From assembly GCA_913053875.1 (NCBI GenBank), contig CAJXGN010000006.1, forward strand, positions 124,001 to 188,000: DNA of 64,000 nt, written 5' to 3'. How positions within the stretch are numbered: position 1 is the first letter of the stretch; each line of letters starts with the position of its first letter. Both the position numbers and the translations under genes were made by a program. The notes beneath the pieces are model-generated. The model saw only the letters and a list, made by a program, of their open reading frames with translations, made no database searches and was not told the origin of the DNA. This DNA is from an uncultured Agromyces sp. Lineage in GTDB: Bacteria; Actinomycetota; Actinomycetes; Actinomycetales; Microbacteriaceae. Shown piece after piece: positions 45,061 through 54,203 of this stretch.

Positions 45061-48000
45061 GTGACAGCGATGCGCGGCCGGACCCAGAGCCTCACCGCCC
45101 TCGCCCGTCTGGGCTTCGAAGATCTGACCGCGGGCGCGGAGCGCCTCGCCGCCGTCGTCGACCTGCTCGGCGTCGACGAGGACGCCTGCGTCGAGGTCGC
45201 TCGGCACGCGGCCGACCCCGACCAGGCGCTCGCGCTGCTGCAGGACGTCGCCGAGCGCGACCTCGACCGCGTCGCCGCGCTGGTGCGCGAACCGACCGGC
45301 GCAGCGGCGCTCGGCAGGCTGCTCGGCGCATCCCGCGGACTCGGCCAGTTCTTCGAGCGGCACCCCGACGAGCTCGAGTTGCTGCGCGCCGGGCCGGTGC
45401 CGCCGGCGACCGCGGGGGAGTACCGCGAACGCATGCTCGAGGCGATCGAGGGCCGCGGCCACGGCGGGCTCGACGACGCGGAGGCGGCCTGGCCCGCGCT
45501 GCGCACCCGCTACCGTCGCCTGCTCGCGCAGATCGCGCTCTACGACCTGAGCGCCGCAGACGCGGTCGACGTGCTCGACCGCGTGGCCGCGGGCCTGGCC
45601 GACCTCGCAGGGGCGACGCTCGACGCGGCACTCGAGCTCGCCCGACGGGCGCACTCCCGGCGGGAGGGCGACCCGGCCGCGCCCGCGCGCTTCCCCGAGG
45701 CATCCGTCGCCGCCACCCGGCTCGCCGTGATCGGCATGGGGAAGGCCGGCGCCCGCGAGCTGAACTACGTCAGCGACGTCGACGTGATCTTCGTGGCCGA
45801 GTCGTCCGACGAGGAGGTCGTCTCGGCGCCGGTCGCCATCGACATCGCGACCCGGTTGGCGATGTCCATGATGCGCGCGCTCAACGGCGCGTCCATCGAA
45901 CCCCCGCTCTGGGAGGTCGACCCGAACCTGCGACCCGAGGGCAAGGACGGCGCGCTCGTGCGCACGCTGGAGTCGCACCTGACCTACTACGACCGCTGGG
46001 CGAAGAGCTGGGAGTTCCAGGCGCTGCTGAAGGCGCGACCGATGGCGGGCGACCTCGAGCTCGGCGGTCGGTACGTCGCCGGCGTCGCCCCGAAGGTGTG
46101 GGCGAGCGCGTCACGGGAGAACTTCGTCGAATCGGTGCAGAAGATGCGCGAGCGGGTGACCGAGTTCATCCCCGACGACGAGGTCGACGTGCAGCTGAAG
46201 CTCGGGCCGGGCGGCCTGCGCGACATCGAGTTCACCGTGCAGCTGCTGCAGCTCGTGCACGGCCAGTCCGACGACACGGTGCACCAGCGCGGAACCGTCG
46301 CCGCCCTCGATGCGCTGGCCCTCGCCGGGTACGTCGGCAGGGTCGAGGCGGCGGAGTTCACGCGTGACTACCGCGTGCTGCGGGTCATGGAGCATCGCCT
46401 GCAGCTCGCGCGACTGCGCCGCACCCACCTCATGCCGCGCACCGACGAGGAGATGCGCCTGCTCGCGCGGGCCACCGGGCTCGCGGGCACCGCCGACGAG
46501 CTGCGCGCGGTGTGGCAGTCGACCCGTGCACGGGTGCGCGGCCTGCACGAACGCCTGTTCTACCGTCCGCTGCTGTCGGCGGTCGCCGCGCTGCCCGAGG
46601 ACGGGCTCGAGCTCACGAGCCAGCAGGCCGCTGCGCGCCTGCAGGCGATCGGCTTTCGCGACCCCGCGGGCGCACTGTCGCACATCGCCGCACTCACGGG
46701 CGGAGTCTCCCGCCGAGCGACCATCCAGCGCAACCTGCTCCCGGTGCTGCTCGAGTGGTTCTCCGACGGAGCCGACCCCGACTACGGACTGCTGGCGTTC
46801 CGCCGCCTGAGCGATCGGCTCGGCTCCGCTCACTGGTACCTGCGCTTCCTGCGCGACTCCACCGCCGCCGCGTTGCGGCTCACGCGCGTGCTGTCCGGCT
46901 CGCGGTTCGTCGGCGAGCTGCTCGACCTGGCGCCCGAGTCGGTCGTCTGGCTCGACGACGACGCCGAACTGCGCCCGCGCCCGATCGAGGAGCTGCGCGA
47001 CGAGGCGCGTGCCGTGCTCGCGAGGCACTCCGAGCCCGACGCGGCCGCCAAGGTGCTGCGGACCATGCGTCGGCGCGAAGTGCTGCGCCTCGCATTCGCG
47101 GCGATCGTGGGCACCTGCACCGTCGAGGAGCTCGGGCGAGGCCTCAGCGACATCACGCAGCAGCATCTCGAGGCGGTGCTCCGGGCGATCCGACGTCCCG
47201 CCGGCGAGGAGGGCGACGGCATCGAGTTCGGCATCATCGCGATGGGCCGGTTCGGCGGTCGCGAGCTGGGATTCGGGTCGGATGCCGACGTCATGTACGT
47301 GTTCCGCCCCGCCGGCGCGGAGTCGCAGGAGGCGCAGCGGCGCGCCCAGCACATCGTCTCCGAGCTGCAGCGGCTGACGTCGGACGCCCGACTGCCGCTG
47401 GACCTCGACGCGGACCTCCGCCCGGAGGGACGCAACGGCGTCATGGCCCGATCGCTCGACGCGTACCGGGCGTACTACGCGCGGTGGTCGTTGACCTGGG
47501 AGGCGCAGGCGCTCCTGCGGGCCCGCCCCGCGGCGGGCGACGCGTCGCTGCTGGCGGACTTCGAGGAGCTCGCCGACCAGATCCGCTACCCGCACGTCAT
47601 CGGCGAGCAGGAGGTGCGCGAGGTCAAGCGCATCAAGGCCAGGGTCGAGAACGAGCGGCTTCCGCAGGGCGCGGATCCGCGGCGGCACCTGAAACTCGGC
47701 CGCGGCTCGCTCAGCGACGTGGAGTGGTTCGTGCAGCTGCTGCAGCTGCGCAAGGCGACCGACGTGCCCGAGCTGCGGACCACGTCGACGCTGCGCGCGC
47801 TGACCGCCGCGACCGACGCCGGCTTCGTGTCGGAGCGGGATGCGACGGTGCTGCGGGATGCCTGGCTGATCGCATCGCGAGCACGCTCGGCCCTCACGCT
47901 CTGGCTGAACAAGACGAGCGACGTGCTGCCCGTGGAGCGCACCCAGCTCGAGGGCGTCGCACGGCTCCTCGAGTACCCGCCGGGCTCGGCCAGTCAGCTC

Positions 48001-48096
48001 GAGGAGGACTATCTCGCCGCGACGCGCCGGGCGCGCCGAGTCTTCGAGCGCGCGTTCTACGGCGAGCCCGAGCGTCCCAGGGCGAGCCGGGGCTGA
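45061..48096 (+). CDS. glnE: Glutamine synthetase adenylyltransferase/deadenylase
   Basis: 1011-aa bifunctional enzyme that adds AMP to, and removes it from, the regulatory Tyr of GlnA1. Two nucleotidyltransferase domains are visible: N-terminal GMGKAGARELNYVSDVDVIFV (~residue 225, removase) and C-terminal AMGRFGGRELGFGSDADVMYV (~730, transferase). A helical linker with LKLGPGGLRDIEFTVQLLQL sits between, and HLKLGRGSLSDVEWFVQLLQ repeats the feature in the second half. GTG 45061 or ATG 45070 could start it. Confidence 0.95.
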   Translation: MTAMRGRTQSLTALARLGFEDLTAGAERLAAVVDLLGVDEDACVEVARHAADPDQALALLQDVAERDLDRVAALVREPTGAAALGRLLGASRGLGQFFERHPDELELLRAGPVPPATAGEYRERMLEAIEGRGHGGLDDAEAAWPALRTRYRRLLAQIALYDLSAADAVDVLDRVAAGLADLAGATLDAALELARRAHSRREGDPAAPARFPEASVAATRLAVIGMGKAGARELNYVSDVDVIFVAESSDEEVVSAPVAIDIATRLAMSMMRALNGASIEPPLWEVDPNLRPEGKDGALVRTLESHLTYYDRWAKSWEFQALLKARPMAGDLELGGRYVAGVAPKVWASASRENFVESVQKMRERVTEFIPDDEVDVQLKLGPGGLRDIEFTVQLLQLVHGQSDDTVHQRGTVAALDALALAGYVGRVEAAEFTRDYRVLRVMEHRLQLARLRRTHLMPRTDEEMRLLARATGLAGTADELRAVWQSTRARVRGLHERLFYRPLLSAVAALPEDGLELTSQQAAARLQAIGFRDPAGALSHIAALTGGVSRRATIQRNLLPVLLEWFSDGADPDYGLLAFRRLSDRLGSAHWYLRFLRDSTAAALRLTRVLSGSRFVGELLDLAPESVVWLDDDAELRPRPIEELRDEARAVLARHSEPDAAAKVLRTMRRREVLRLAFAAIVGTCTVEELGRGLSDITQQHLEAVLRAIRRPAGEEGDGIEFGIIAMGRFGGRELGFGSDADVMYVFRPAGAESQEAQRRAQHIVSELQRLTSDARLPLDLDADLRPEGRNGVMARSLDAYRAYYARWSLTWEAQALLRARPAAGDASLLADFEELADQIRYPHVIGEQEVREVKRIKARVENERLPQGADPRRHLKLGRGSLSDVEWFVQLLQLRKATDVPELRTTSTLRALTAATDAGFVSERDATVLRDAWLIASRARSALTLWLNKTSDVLPVERTQLEGVARLLEYPPGSASQLEEDYLAATRRARRVFERAFYGEPERPRASRG

Positions 48097-48179
48097 CCCG
48101 CCGCGCCGCGTGTCACGCGGTTGCCGGCACCGATCCCGGTCGGCGACTCACCGCTGGTGCTCGCGCCCGGAAACGACGG

Positions 48180-48211
48180 ACGGGCCGCACCACCGAAGTG
48201 GTGCGGCCCGT
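48180..48211. terminator. Bidirectional hairpin between glnE and glnA1
   Basis: 14-bp perfect stem (48180-48193 with 48198-48211) with a CGAA loop, between the convergent glnE and glnA1 stops. On the minus strand it lies 17 nt after the glnA1 stop. Confidence 0.8.
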
Positions 48212-48227
48212 CGCGCAGGGGGTCGGC

Positions 48228-49652
48228 TCAGACGCCGAAGTACAGCTCGTACTCGAACGGGTGCGGCCGCTGCGCGAGCGGCTTGATCTCGTTCTCCATC
48301 TTGTAGTCGATCCAGGTCTCGATGAGCTCCGGCGTGAAGACGCCGCCCGCGAGGAGGAACTCGTGGTCGGCCGCGAGTGCCTCGAGCGAGTCCTGCAGCG
48401 AGTTGGGGACCTGCGGGATGTTCTTGGCCTCTTCGGCGGGGAGCTCGTAGAGGTCCTTGTCGACGGGCTCGTGCGGCTCGATGCGGTTCTTGATGCCGTC
48501 GATGCCGGCCATCAGCTGCGCCGCGAACGCGAGGTACGGGTTGCCCGAGGCGTCCGGCGCGCGGAACTCGATGCGCTTGGCCTTGGGGTTGGTGCCCGTG
48601 ATCGGGATGCGGACCGCGGCCGAGCGGTTGCCGGCCGAGTACACCAGGTTGACCGGAGCCTCGAAGCCCTTGACCAGGCGGTGGTAGCTGTTCAGCGTGG
48701 GGTTCGTGAACGCGAGCACCGAGGGGGCGTGGGCGAGGATGCCGCCGATGTACCAGCGCGCGATGTCGGAGAGCCCGCCGTAGCCGGCCTCGTCGTAGAA
48801 CAGCGGGCTGCCCTCGTTCCAGAGCGACTGGTGGGTGTGCATGCCCGAGCCGTTGTCGCCGAACAGCGGCTTCGGCATGAAGGTCGCGGCCTTGCCCCAC
48901 TGGTTCGCCGTGTTCTTGACGATGTACTTGAACTTCAGGATGTCGTCCGCGGCGTGGACCATCGTGTCGAACTTGTAGTTGATCTCGGCCTGGCCACCAG
49001 TGCCCACCTCGTGGTGCGCGCGCTCGAGCTCGAGGCCCGACTCGATGAGCTTGAGCGAGATGTCGTCGCGCAGGTCGGCCTGCTTGTCGACCGGCGAGAC
49101 GGGGAAGTAGCCGCCCTTGTACGGGGTCTTGTTGCCGAGGTTGCCACCCGGCTCCTCGCGACCGGTGTTCCAGGCACCCTCCTCGGAGTCGACCGAGTAG
49201 AAGCTGCTGTTCTGCTTCACCTCGTAGCGGACGTCGTCGAAGATGTAGAACTCGGCCTCGGGGGCGAAGTACGCGGTGTCGGCGATGCCGGTCGACGCGA
49301 GGTACTTCTCCGCCTTCTTGGCGACCTGACGCGGGTCCTTCGCGTAGATCTCGCCGTTGCGCGGGTTGTAGATGTCGAAGACCATGACGAGCGTGCGCTC
49401 GGCGCGGAACGGGTCGACGTATGCGGTGGTCACGTCGGGGATGAGCTGCATGTCGGACTCGTGGATGTTCGCGAATCCGCGGATCGACGAGCCGTCGAAC
49501 AGCTGGCCGACGGTGAAGAAGTCCTCGTCGACGGTCGACGCCGGGATGTTGAAGTGCTGCTGCACACCCGGGAGGTCGGTGAAGCGGATGTCAAGGAACT
49601 TGACGTCCGTCTCCTTGATGAACGAGAGCACTTCGGATGAATCACTGAACAT
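48228..49652 (-). CDS. glnA: Glutamine synthetase I, GlnA1 (adenylylatable)
   Basis: 474-aa main ammonium-assimilating enzyme. [57 protein letters not shown] and [17 protein letters not shown] are family motifs. The adenylylation Tyr (~400) is present in [16 protein letters not shown], so GlnE next door can regulate it. The frame extends 36 codons upstream, but ATG 49652 fits family starts and has TTGGAGAAAC before it. A tandem GlnR box lies 76 bp upstream. Confidence 0.96.
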   Translation of the reverse strand: MFSDSSEVLSFIKETDVKFLDIRFTDLPGVQQHFNIPASTVDEDFFTVGQLFDGSSIRGFANIHESDMQLIPDVTTAYVDPFRAERTLVMVFDIYNPRNGEIYAKDPRQVAKKAEKYLASTGIADTAYFAPEAEFYIFDDVRYEVKQNSSFYSVDSEEGAWNTGREEPGGNLGNKTPYKGGYFPVSPVDKQADLRDDISLKLIESGLELERAHHEVGTGGQAEINYKFDTMVHAADDILKFKYIVKNTANQWGKAATFMPKPLFGDNGSGMHTHQSLWNEGSPLFYDEAGYGGLSDIARWYIGGILAHAPSVLAFTNPTLNSYHRLVKGFEAPVNLVYSAGNRSAAVRIPITGTNPKAKRIEFRAPDASGNPYLAFAAQLMAGIDGIKNRIEPHEPVDKDLYELPAEEAKNIPQVPNSLQDSLEALAADHEFLLAGGVFTPELIETWIDYKMENEIKPLAQRPHPFEYELYFGV

Positions 49653-49727
49653 GTGGCGTTTCTCCAAGTTGGGGGAGGGGACCGGACGACTACCTCGGTG
49701 CAGCCGATCCGACGCTATCGACCGGCG

Positions 49728-49765
49728 GTTTCCCGGCCATGACACTAATGTTTCCGACATGTTAC
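49728..49765 (-). promoter_or_regulatory. Tandem GlnR box upstream of glnA1
   Basis: On the minus strand: GTAAC-N6-GAAAC-N6-GTCAT-N6-GAAAC (49765 down to 49728). This matches the actinobacterial GlnR consensus gTnAC-n6-GaAAC repeated twice, with one mismatch in 20 defined positions. It sits 76 bp before the glnA1 ATG, and also covers the expected -35 of the divergent RDD gene. Confidence 0.82.
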
Positions 49766-49782
49766 GTGGAAGGGCAACCGTC

Positions 49783-49788
49783 TAGACT
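49783..49788 (+). promoter_or_regulatory. -10 box of the RDD gene (leaderless)
   Basis: TAGACT, 6 nt before GTG 49795. Confidence 0.5.
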
Positions 49789-49794
49789 CGTCCG

Positions 49795-50226
49795 GTGCCT
49801 CAGAACCCCGCCGCAGCCAGCCAGATCCCACCCAGCGAATGGCCCGGCGAACGACTCGGGTTGCCGGAGACGGGGTCCGGCTCGGTGGGACGCGTCGGCC
49901 GGCGCATCCTCGCCCTCTGCATCGACTGGGCGATCGCGAACCTGATCCCGCTCATCTGGGCGTCGTACGCGACGAACGTGCACTCGTGGTCGACGCTCAC
50001 GCTGTTCGCGATCATGCAGGTCGCGTTCATCCCCACGATCGGCGGCAGCATCGGTCACCGGGTCACCGGCATGCGCGTCATCGCGCTCGAGGGCGGCTGG
50101 GTCGGCCTGCGCAGGCCGCTCGTGCGCACCCTGCTGCTGGTGATCGTCATCCCCGCGCTCGTCTGGGACTCGGACCAGCGCGGCTTCCACGACAAGGTCG
50201 CCGGAACCGTGCTCGTCCGATCCTGA
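49795..50226 (+). CDS. RDD-family membrane protein
   Basis: 143-aa protein with an RDD domain: VGRRILALCIDWAIANLIPL (R...D...), a second hydrophobic segment STLTLFAIMQVAFIP, and GGSIGHRVTGMRVIALEGG with the G-x3-T/S-x-G-KR-type motif, ending DSDQRGFHDKVAGTVLV. Two to three helices. Function unknown; in related genomes it neighbours glnA1. Divergent from glnA1 and convergent with the DUF4191 gene. Confidence 0.85.
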   Translation: MPQNPAAASQIPPSEWPGERLGLPETGSGSVGRVGRRILALCIDWAIANLIPLIWASYATNVHSWSTLTLFAIMQVAFIPTIGGSIGHRVTGMRVIALEGGWVGLRRPLVRTLLLVIVIPALVWDSDQRGFHDKVAGTVLVRS

Positions 50227-50241
50227 GCCTCGGCCTGGGGC

Positions 50242-50949
50242 TCAGCGCACCTTGCCGCGCTGCGGACGGGCCTTCATCGGGTCGATGCCCTTGGGGATCG
50301 GCAGCTGCGTCTGCAGCGACGTGAGACGGTTGTTCACCGCGACGACCTCGGCCTTGGTGAGCGACTTCTTGAGCGACTTCAGCGACTTGGGCAGGCGGTG
50401 CAGCGGGATCGCTCCCTCCTCGCGCCCCACGCTCAACTGCGTGATCGGCACGTTCGGGAGGATGCGGGCGACCTTGCGCTGCTCGTCGTCGAGCATGCGC
50501 TTCGTGCGCGAGGGCGACCCCTCGGAGATGAGCGCGACGCCGCCCTTGCCGACGGCCCGGTAGACCGCGTCCTGGGTCTTGCCGTTCACGGCGACGGGCA
50601 TCTCGTTGCCCACCCACCCGCGGCGCAGGCCCGACTTGAGGACGGCCCCCACGGCCCCCGGCTGCCCCTCGATCTGCGAGTAGGCGGCACGTTCGGCTCG
50701 CCGGCCCAGGATGATGAGCGCGAGGAGGATGCCGCCCAGCACGCCGGACAGGATGAACATCGAGATGGTGAACCAGTTGCCGTTGCCCAGGAAGAGCGAG
50801 AGCACCACGGCGACCAGCACCGGCAGCAGGAACCCGAGCAGGATGAGCCACGTCGCCGTCGAATCGTGCCGGCGGGTCATCTGGAAGACCTGCCACATCT
50901 GCTTGAGCCGGCCCGGCTCCTTCGTCGACGACTTCTTGCTGCGTGCCAT
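50242..50949 (-). CDS. DUF4191 family membrane protein
   Basis: 235-aa actinobacterial protein: a basic N-terminus (MARSKKSSTKEPGRLKQMW), two helices (WLILLGFLLPVLVAVVLSLF; MFILSGVLGGILLALIILG), then a soluble domain with EGQPGAVGAVLKSGLRRGW and VALISEGSPSRTKRML, typical of DUF4191. Function unknown; it is commonly beside lipA/glnA genes in actinobacteria, as here. Confidence 0.88.
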   Translation of the reverse strand: MARSKKSSTKEPGRLKQMWQVFQMTRRHDSTATWLILLGFLLPVLVAVVLSLFLGNGNWFTISMFILSGVLGGILLALIILGRRAERAAYSQIEGQPGAVGAVLKSGLRRGWVGNEMPVAVNGKTQDAVYRAVGKGGVALISEGSPSRTKRMLDDEQRKVARILPNVPITQLSVGREEGAIPLHRLPKSLKSLKKSLTKAEVVAVNNRLTSLQTQLPIPKGIDPMKARPQRGKVR

Positions 50950-50956
50950 GGTGTCT

Positions 50957-50962
50957 AGGATA
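50957..50962 (-). promoter_or_regulatory. -10 box of the DUF4191 gene (leaderless)
   Basis: TATCCT on the minus strand, 7 nt before ATG 50949. Confidence 0.5.
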
Positions 50963-51024
50963 CCGGCGCTCGGGAGTGGCGCCGACCGCGGCCGAGGGCG
51001 TCCGGAGACGCCCTCGGCGAACAG

Positions 51025-52014
51025 TCAGACGACGGCCTGCTCGAAACCGAGCGCCGCGTCCGCGAGGTGCTCGAGCCCGGGCGGGATCTCCCGCCCGCTG
51101 CGGCGCATCGACTGCGCCCAGAGCCGCCCTGCGCGGTACGACGAGCGCACCAGCGGGCCGGCGAGCACCCCGAGGAATCCGATCTCCTCGGCCTCGTCGC
51201 GGATCTCGACGAACTCCTCCGGCCGCACCCACCGGTCCACCGGCAGGTGACGCGGGCTCGGTCGGAGGTACTGCGTGATCGTGATGATGTCGGTCCCGGC
51301 GGAGTACAGGTCGCGCAGGGCCTCCGAGACCTCGTCGCGCGTCTCGCCCATGCCCAGGATGAGGTTCGACTTCGTGATGAGCCCCACGTCGCGGCCCTGG
51401 GTGAGCACGTCGAGGGAGCGCTCGTATCGGAACGCGGGTCGGATGCGCTTGAAGATGCGCGGCACCGTCTCGACGTTGTGCGCGAAGACCTCCGGTCGGG
51501 CGGAGAACACCTCGCCGAGGTGCTCCGGGCGCCCCGAGAAGTCGGGCACGAGGATCTCCACGCCGGTGCCGGGGCTCTGGCGGTGGATCTCGCGGATCGT
51601 CTCGGCGTAGAGCCAGGCGCCTTCGTCGGGCAGGTCGTCGCGCGCGACGCCCGTGACGGTGGCGTAGCGCAGGCCCATGGTCGAGACCGACTCCGCGACG
51701 CGTCGCGGCTCGTCGGTGTCGTAGTCGGCGGGCTTGCCCGTATCGATCTGGCAGAAGTCGCACCGACGCGTGCACTGGGACCCGCCGATGAGGAACGTCG
51801 CCTCGCGGTCCTCCCAGCACTCGTAGATGTTCGGGCAACCGGCCTCCTGGCAGACCGTGTGCAGGTCCTCGCTCTTCACGAGCGACTGGAGCGATCGGAA
51901 CTCGGGCCCCATCTTCGCGCGGGTCTTGATCCACTCGGGCTTGCGCTCGATGGGCGTCTGCGCGTTGCGGACCTCGAGTCGGAGCATGCGACGGCCGTCG
52001 GGGGCGGTGCTCAT
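51025..52014 (-). CDS. lipA: Lipoyl synthase
   Basis: 329-aa radical-SAM enzyme inserting two sulfurs into octanoyl-protein. The auxiliary 4Fe-4S cluster ligands are in [12 protein letters not shown] and the radical-SAM cluster in [14 protein letters not shown] precedes it. C-terminal RSSYRAGRL carries the R-S-S-Y cluster serine. The ATG overlaps the lipB stop by 4 nt (ATGA), so lipB-lipA form one unit. Confidence 0.96.
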   Translation of the reverse strand: MSTAPDGRRMLRLEVRNAQTPIERKPEWIKTRAKMGPEFRSLQSLVKSEDLHTVCQEAGCPNIYECWEDREATFLIGGSQCTRRCDFCQIDTGKPADYDTDEPRRVAESVSTMGLRYATVTGVARDDLPDEGAWLYAETIREIHRQSPGTGVEILVPDFSGRPEHLGEVFSARPEVFAHNVETVPRIFKRIRPAFRYERSLDVLTQGRDVGLITKSNLILGMGETRDEVSEALRDLYSAGTDIITITQYLRPSPRHLPVDRWVRPEEFVEIRDEAEEIGFLGVLAGPLVRSSYRAGRLWAQSMRRSGREIPPGLEHLADAALGFEQAVV

Positions 52015-52661
52015 GCGACCACCTCCTCGCGCTCGAGGGCGAACTCGGCGACGAGCCGGTCGCGCACGGCGTCCACGAGGTCGGACGGATGCGTCGGATG
52101 CCCGATCACGCGCGAGATCGTCGTCACGCCGGCGTCGCGGATGCCGCAGGCGACGATGCGCCGGTACGGCTCGAGCGAGTTGCTGCAGTTGAGGGCGAAC
52201 CCGTGCATGGTGACTCCCTCGGCGACCCGGACGCCGATCGCGGCGATCTTGTCCTCTGCGCCGGGCGGGCCGACCCAGACCCCGGACCTGCCGTCGACGC
52301 GACGACCGTCGACGCCGAGCGGGACGAGCACGTCGATCAGCACCTGCTCCAGGCGGCGGACGTAGCCGACCACGTCGATCGGCTCGGCCAGCCGGATGAT
52401 CGGGTAGCCGACCAGCTGGCCGGGCCCGTGCCAGGTGATCTTGCCGCCGCGATCCACGTCGACGACGGGGGTGCCGTCGACCGGTCGCTCGTCGGGAGAC
52501 GTGCGCTTCCCGGCGGTGTAGACGGACGGGTGCTCCAGCAGGAGCGCGGTGTCGGGGCGTTCGCCCGCGACCACCGCTCGATGGACGGCGCGCTGAAGGT
52601 CGAGACCCTCGATGTACGGCACGGAGTTGGCGCTTAGCCCCGCGACGATGACGTCGAGCAT
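52011..52661 (-). CDS. lipB: Octanoyl-(acyl carrier protein):protein N-octanoyltransferase
   Basis: 216-aa transferase moving octanoate from ACP to lipoyl domains. [18 protein letters not shown] is the substrate loop, [12 protein letters not shown] carries the catalytic Lys and [21 protein letters not shown] the catalytic Cys region. TACACT 6 nt before the ATG implies a leaderless mRNA. It is the first gene of lipB-lipA. Confidence 0.95.
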   Translation of the reverse strand: MLDVIVAGLSANSVPYIEGLDLQRAVHRAVVAGERPDTALLLEHPSVYTAGKRTSPDERPVDGTPVVDVDRGGKITWHGPGQLVGYPIIRLAEPIDVVGYVRRLEQVLIDVLVPLGVDGRRVDGRSGVWVGPPGAEDKIAAIGVRVAEGVTMHGFALNCSNSLEPYRRIVACGIRDAGVTTISRVIGHPTHPSDLVDAVRDRLVAEFALEREEVVA

Positions 52662-52667
52662 GCTCCC

Positions 52668-52673
52668 AGTGTA
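52668..52673 (-). promoter_or_regulatory. -10 box of lipB (leaderless)
   Basis: TACACT on the minus strand, 6 nt before ATG 52661. Confidence 0.5.
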
Positions 52674-52769
52674 GGCGCCGCGTCCTCCACACCGGCCCGT
52701 ACGGCGGGATGCGTGCGAAGCCGGTGCGTCCGGGAACATGCCCGGGTGCGCGCCGGAACGCTGGTGCGC

Positions 52770-54203
52770 ATGGAACGGACGGAGCCCGCGGTCGCGGGCG
52801 GGTACCGCCTGGTGCGTCGCCTGGCGACCGGCGATCGCTGCGTCGCCTGGCTGGCATTGCCGGGGGCGCACGACGCGGACGCCGACGGTCCCGTCGTCGT
52901 CCGCGCCTACCCGCCGGGGCACGCGCCGGACGCCGTCGCGCTCGAGGCGGAGGCGATGGCGCGCACGTCCGGCGGCGTGCTGCCGGCGCTGCTCGATGCC
53001 GCGAGCGACGGCGAGTCCGCGTGGCTGGTGGTGGAACAGCTCGAGATCGGCCTCCCGGAGCTGCTCGAGCGGCGGGCGTGGGCACCCGGTGAGGCGGTGA
53101 CCCTGCTCGCGGGCGTGCGGGAGGCGGTCCTGGCAGTCGAACGGGCCGGGTTCGCGCTCGCGCGACTCGCACCGGGGCAGGTCATGCTCGACCGCGCGGG
53201 GCGCCCTCGCCTGGTCGGGCTCGGTGCGCTGCGTCGTGCGGGCGACGCCGGCGGCGGGGGAGCAGTGACCGTGCGACGCGAGACGATGGCCGCATACGCC
53301 GGACTGGTGCGCGCGATCGCGGCGCGGGTCGCGCGGCCGGACGAACTCGACGGCCTCGCGGGCTGGTGCGACGCCGTCGCGTCGTCCCGACCGTTCGCAC
53401 GCGACGACGCCGCATGGGAACGGGCGGTGTTCGCGGTCGCCGCGCCCGCCCCGGTCCGACTCGGGCCCGGTGGGGCGGATGCTCCGCGCCAGCCGGTGGC
53501 CCTCGACCTCGGCCGCCGACGGTCGGCCGAGTCGCTGCCGACCGTGGAGGCGACGCCGAGCGACCGTGCGGAGGGTCGCGCCGCGGCATGGGCCGGCATC
53601 CTCCAGCTGCCGGAGGAATCGGCGGCGGCGTGGGAGCGGGCACTCGACGACGGCATCGCGGGCCGCATCCGTGCCGCACTCCGCGCACGACGGCGCCCGC
53701 TCGTCGTCGGCGGGGCGGTCGCGGCATCGGCGCTCGTGCTCGCCCTCACCCTGCTGCCGCCGGTGGGAGCGGCCGACGCGGTGCCCGGTGCGGGGAAGGA
53801 GACGCCGGTCGGTTCGGAGGACGGCGAGCCGGAGGCGGGCGCGCGGTCGGACGACGATGCGTGGCAGGCGCCCGGTCCCGACGTCGATGCGGCCGCGGCG
53901 GCCCGATCACTCCTGGAGGAACGCATCCGCTGCCTCGCCGCACGGTCCGCGGAGTGCCTCGGTCGGGTGCTGCAGCCGGGATCGGCCCTGGAACGGGACG
54001 ACCTCGCCGAGCTGCGCTCGGCGGACGACGCCGCCGAGCCGCACGGCTCCCTGCCCGTGCCGCCCGCCGAGGTCGTCGTGGTGGACGAGCTGGGCGACGC
54101 CGTGCTGGTGCAGGTGACGTTCGACGCCCCGGAAACGCCACCGGCCTCGGCCCTCGTGGTGAGGGGCGAGGCCGGGTGGTCGTTGCGGTCGGCCTGGGGC
54201 TAG
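52770..54203 (+). CDS. Membrane-anchored protein kinase-like (pseudokinase) protein
   Basis: 477 aa. Residues ~10-220 follow a Ser/Thr kinase outline ([68 protein letters not shown]). However, the VAIK lysine, the HRD Asp and the DFG Asp are all missing ([17 protein letters not shown]). A transmembrane helix ([20 protein letters not shown]) lies near residue 312, then an acidic linker and an outer ~100-residue domain with Cys near C-L-A-A and C-L-G. It is not likely to be catalytic. The ATG is at 52770. It shares its stop with sucB (CTAG). Confidence 0.75.
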   Translation: MERTEPAVAGGYRLVRRLATGDRCVAWLALPGAHDADADGPVVVRAYPPGHAPDAVALEAEAMARTSGGVLPALLDAASDGESAWLVVEQLEIGLPELLERRAWAPGEAVTLLAGVREAVLAVERAGFALARLAPGQVMLDRAGRPRLVGLGALRRAGDAGGGGAVTVRRETMAAYAGLVRAIAARVARPDELDGLAGWCDAVASSRPFARDDAAWERAVFAVAAPAPVRLGPGGADAPRQPVALDLGRRRSAESLPTVEATPSDRAEGRAAAWAGILQLPEESAAAWERALDDGIAGRIRAALRARRRPLVVGGAVAASALVLALTLLPPVGAADAVPGAGKETPVGSEDGEPEAGARSDDDAWQAPGPDVDAAAAARSLLEERIRCLAARSAECLGRVLQPGSALERDDLAELRSADDAAEPHGSLPVPPAEVVVVDELGDAVLVQVTFDAPETPPASALVVRGEAGWSLRSAWG

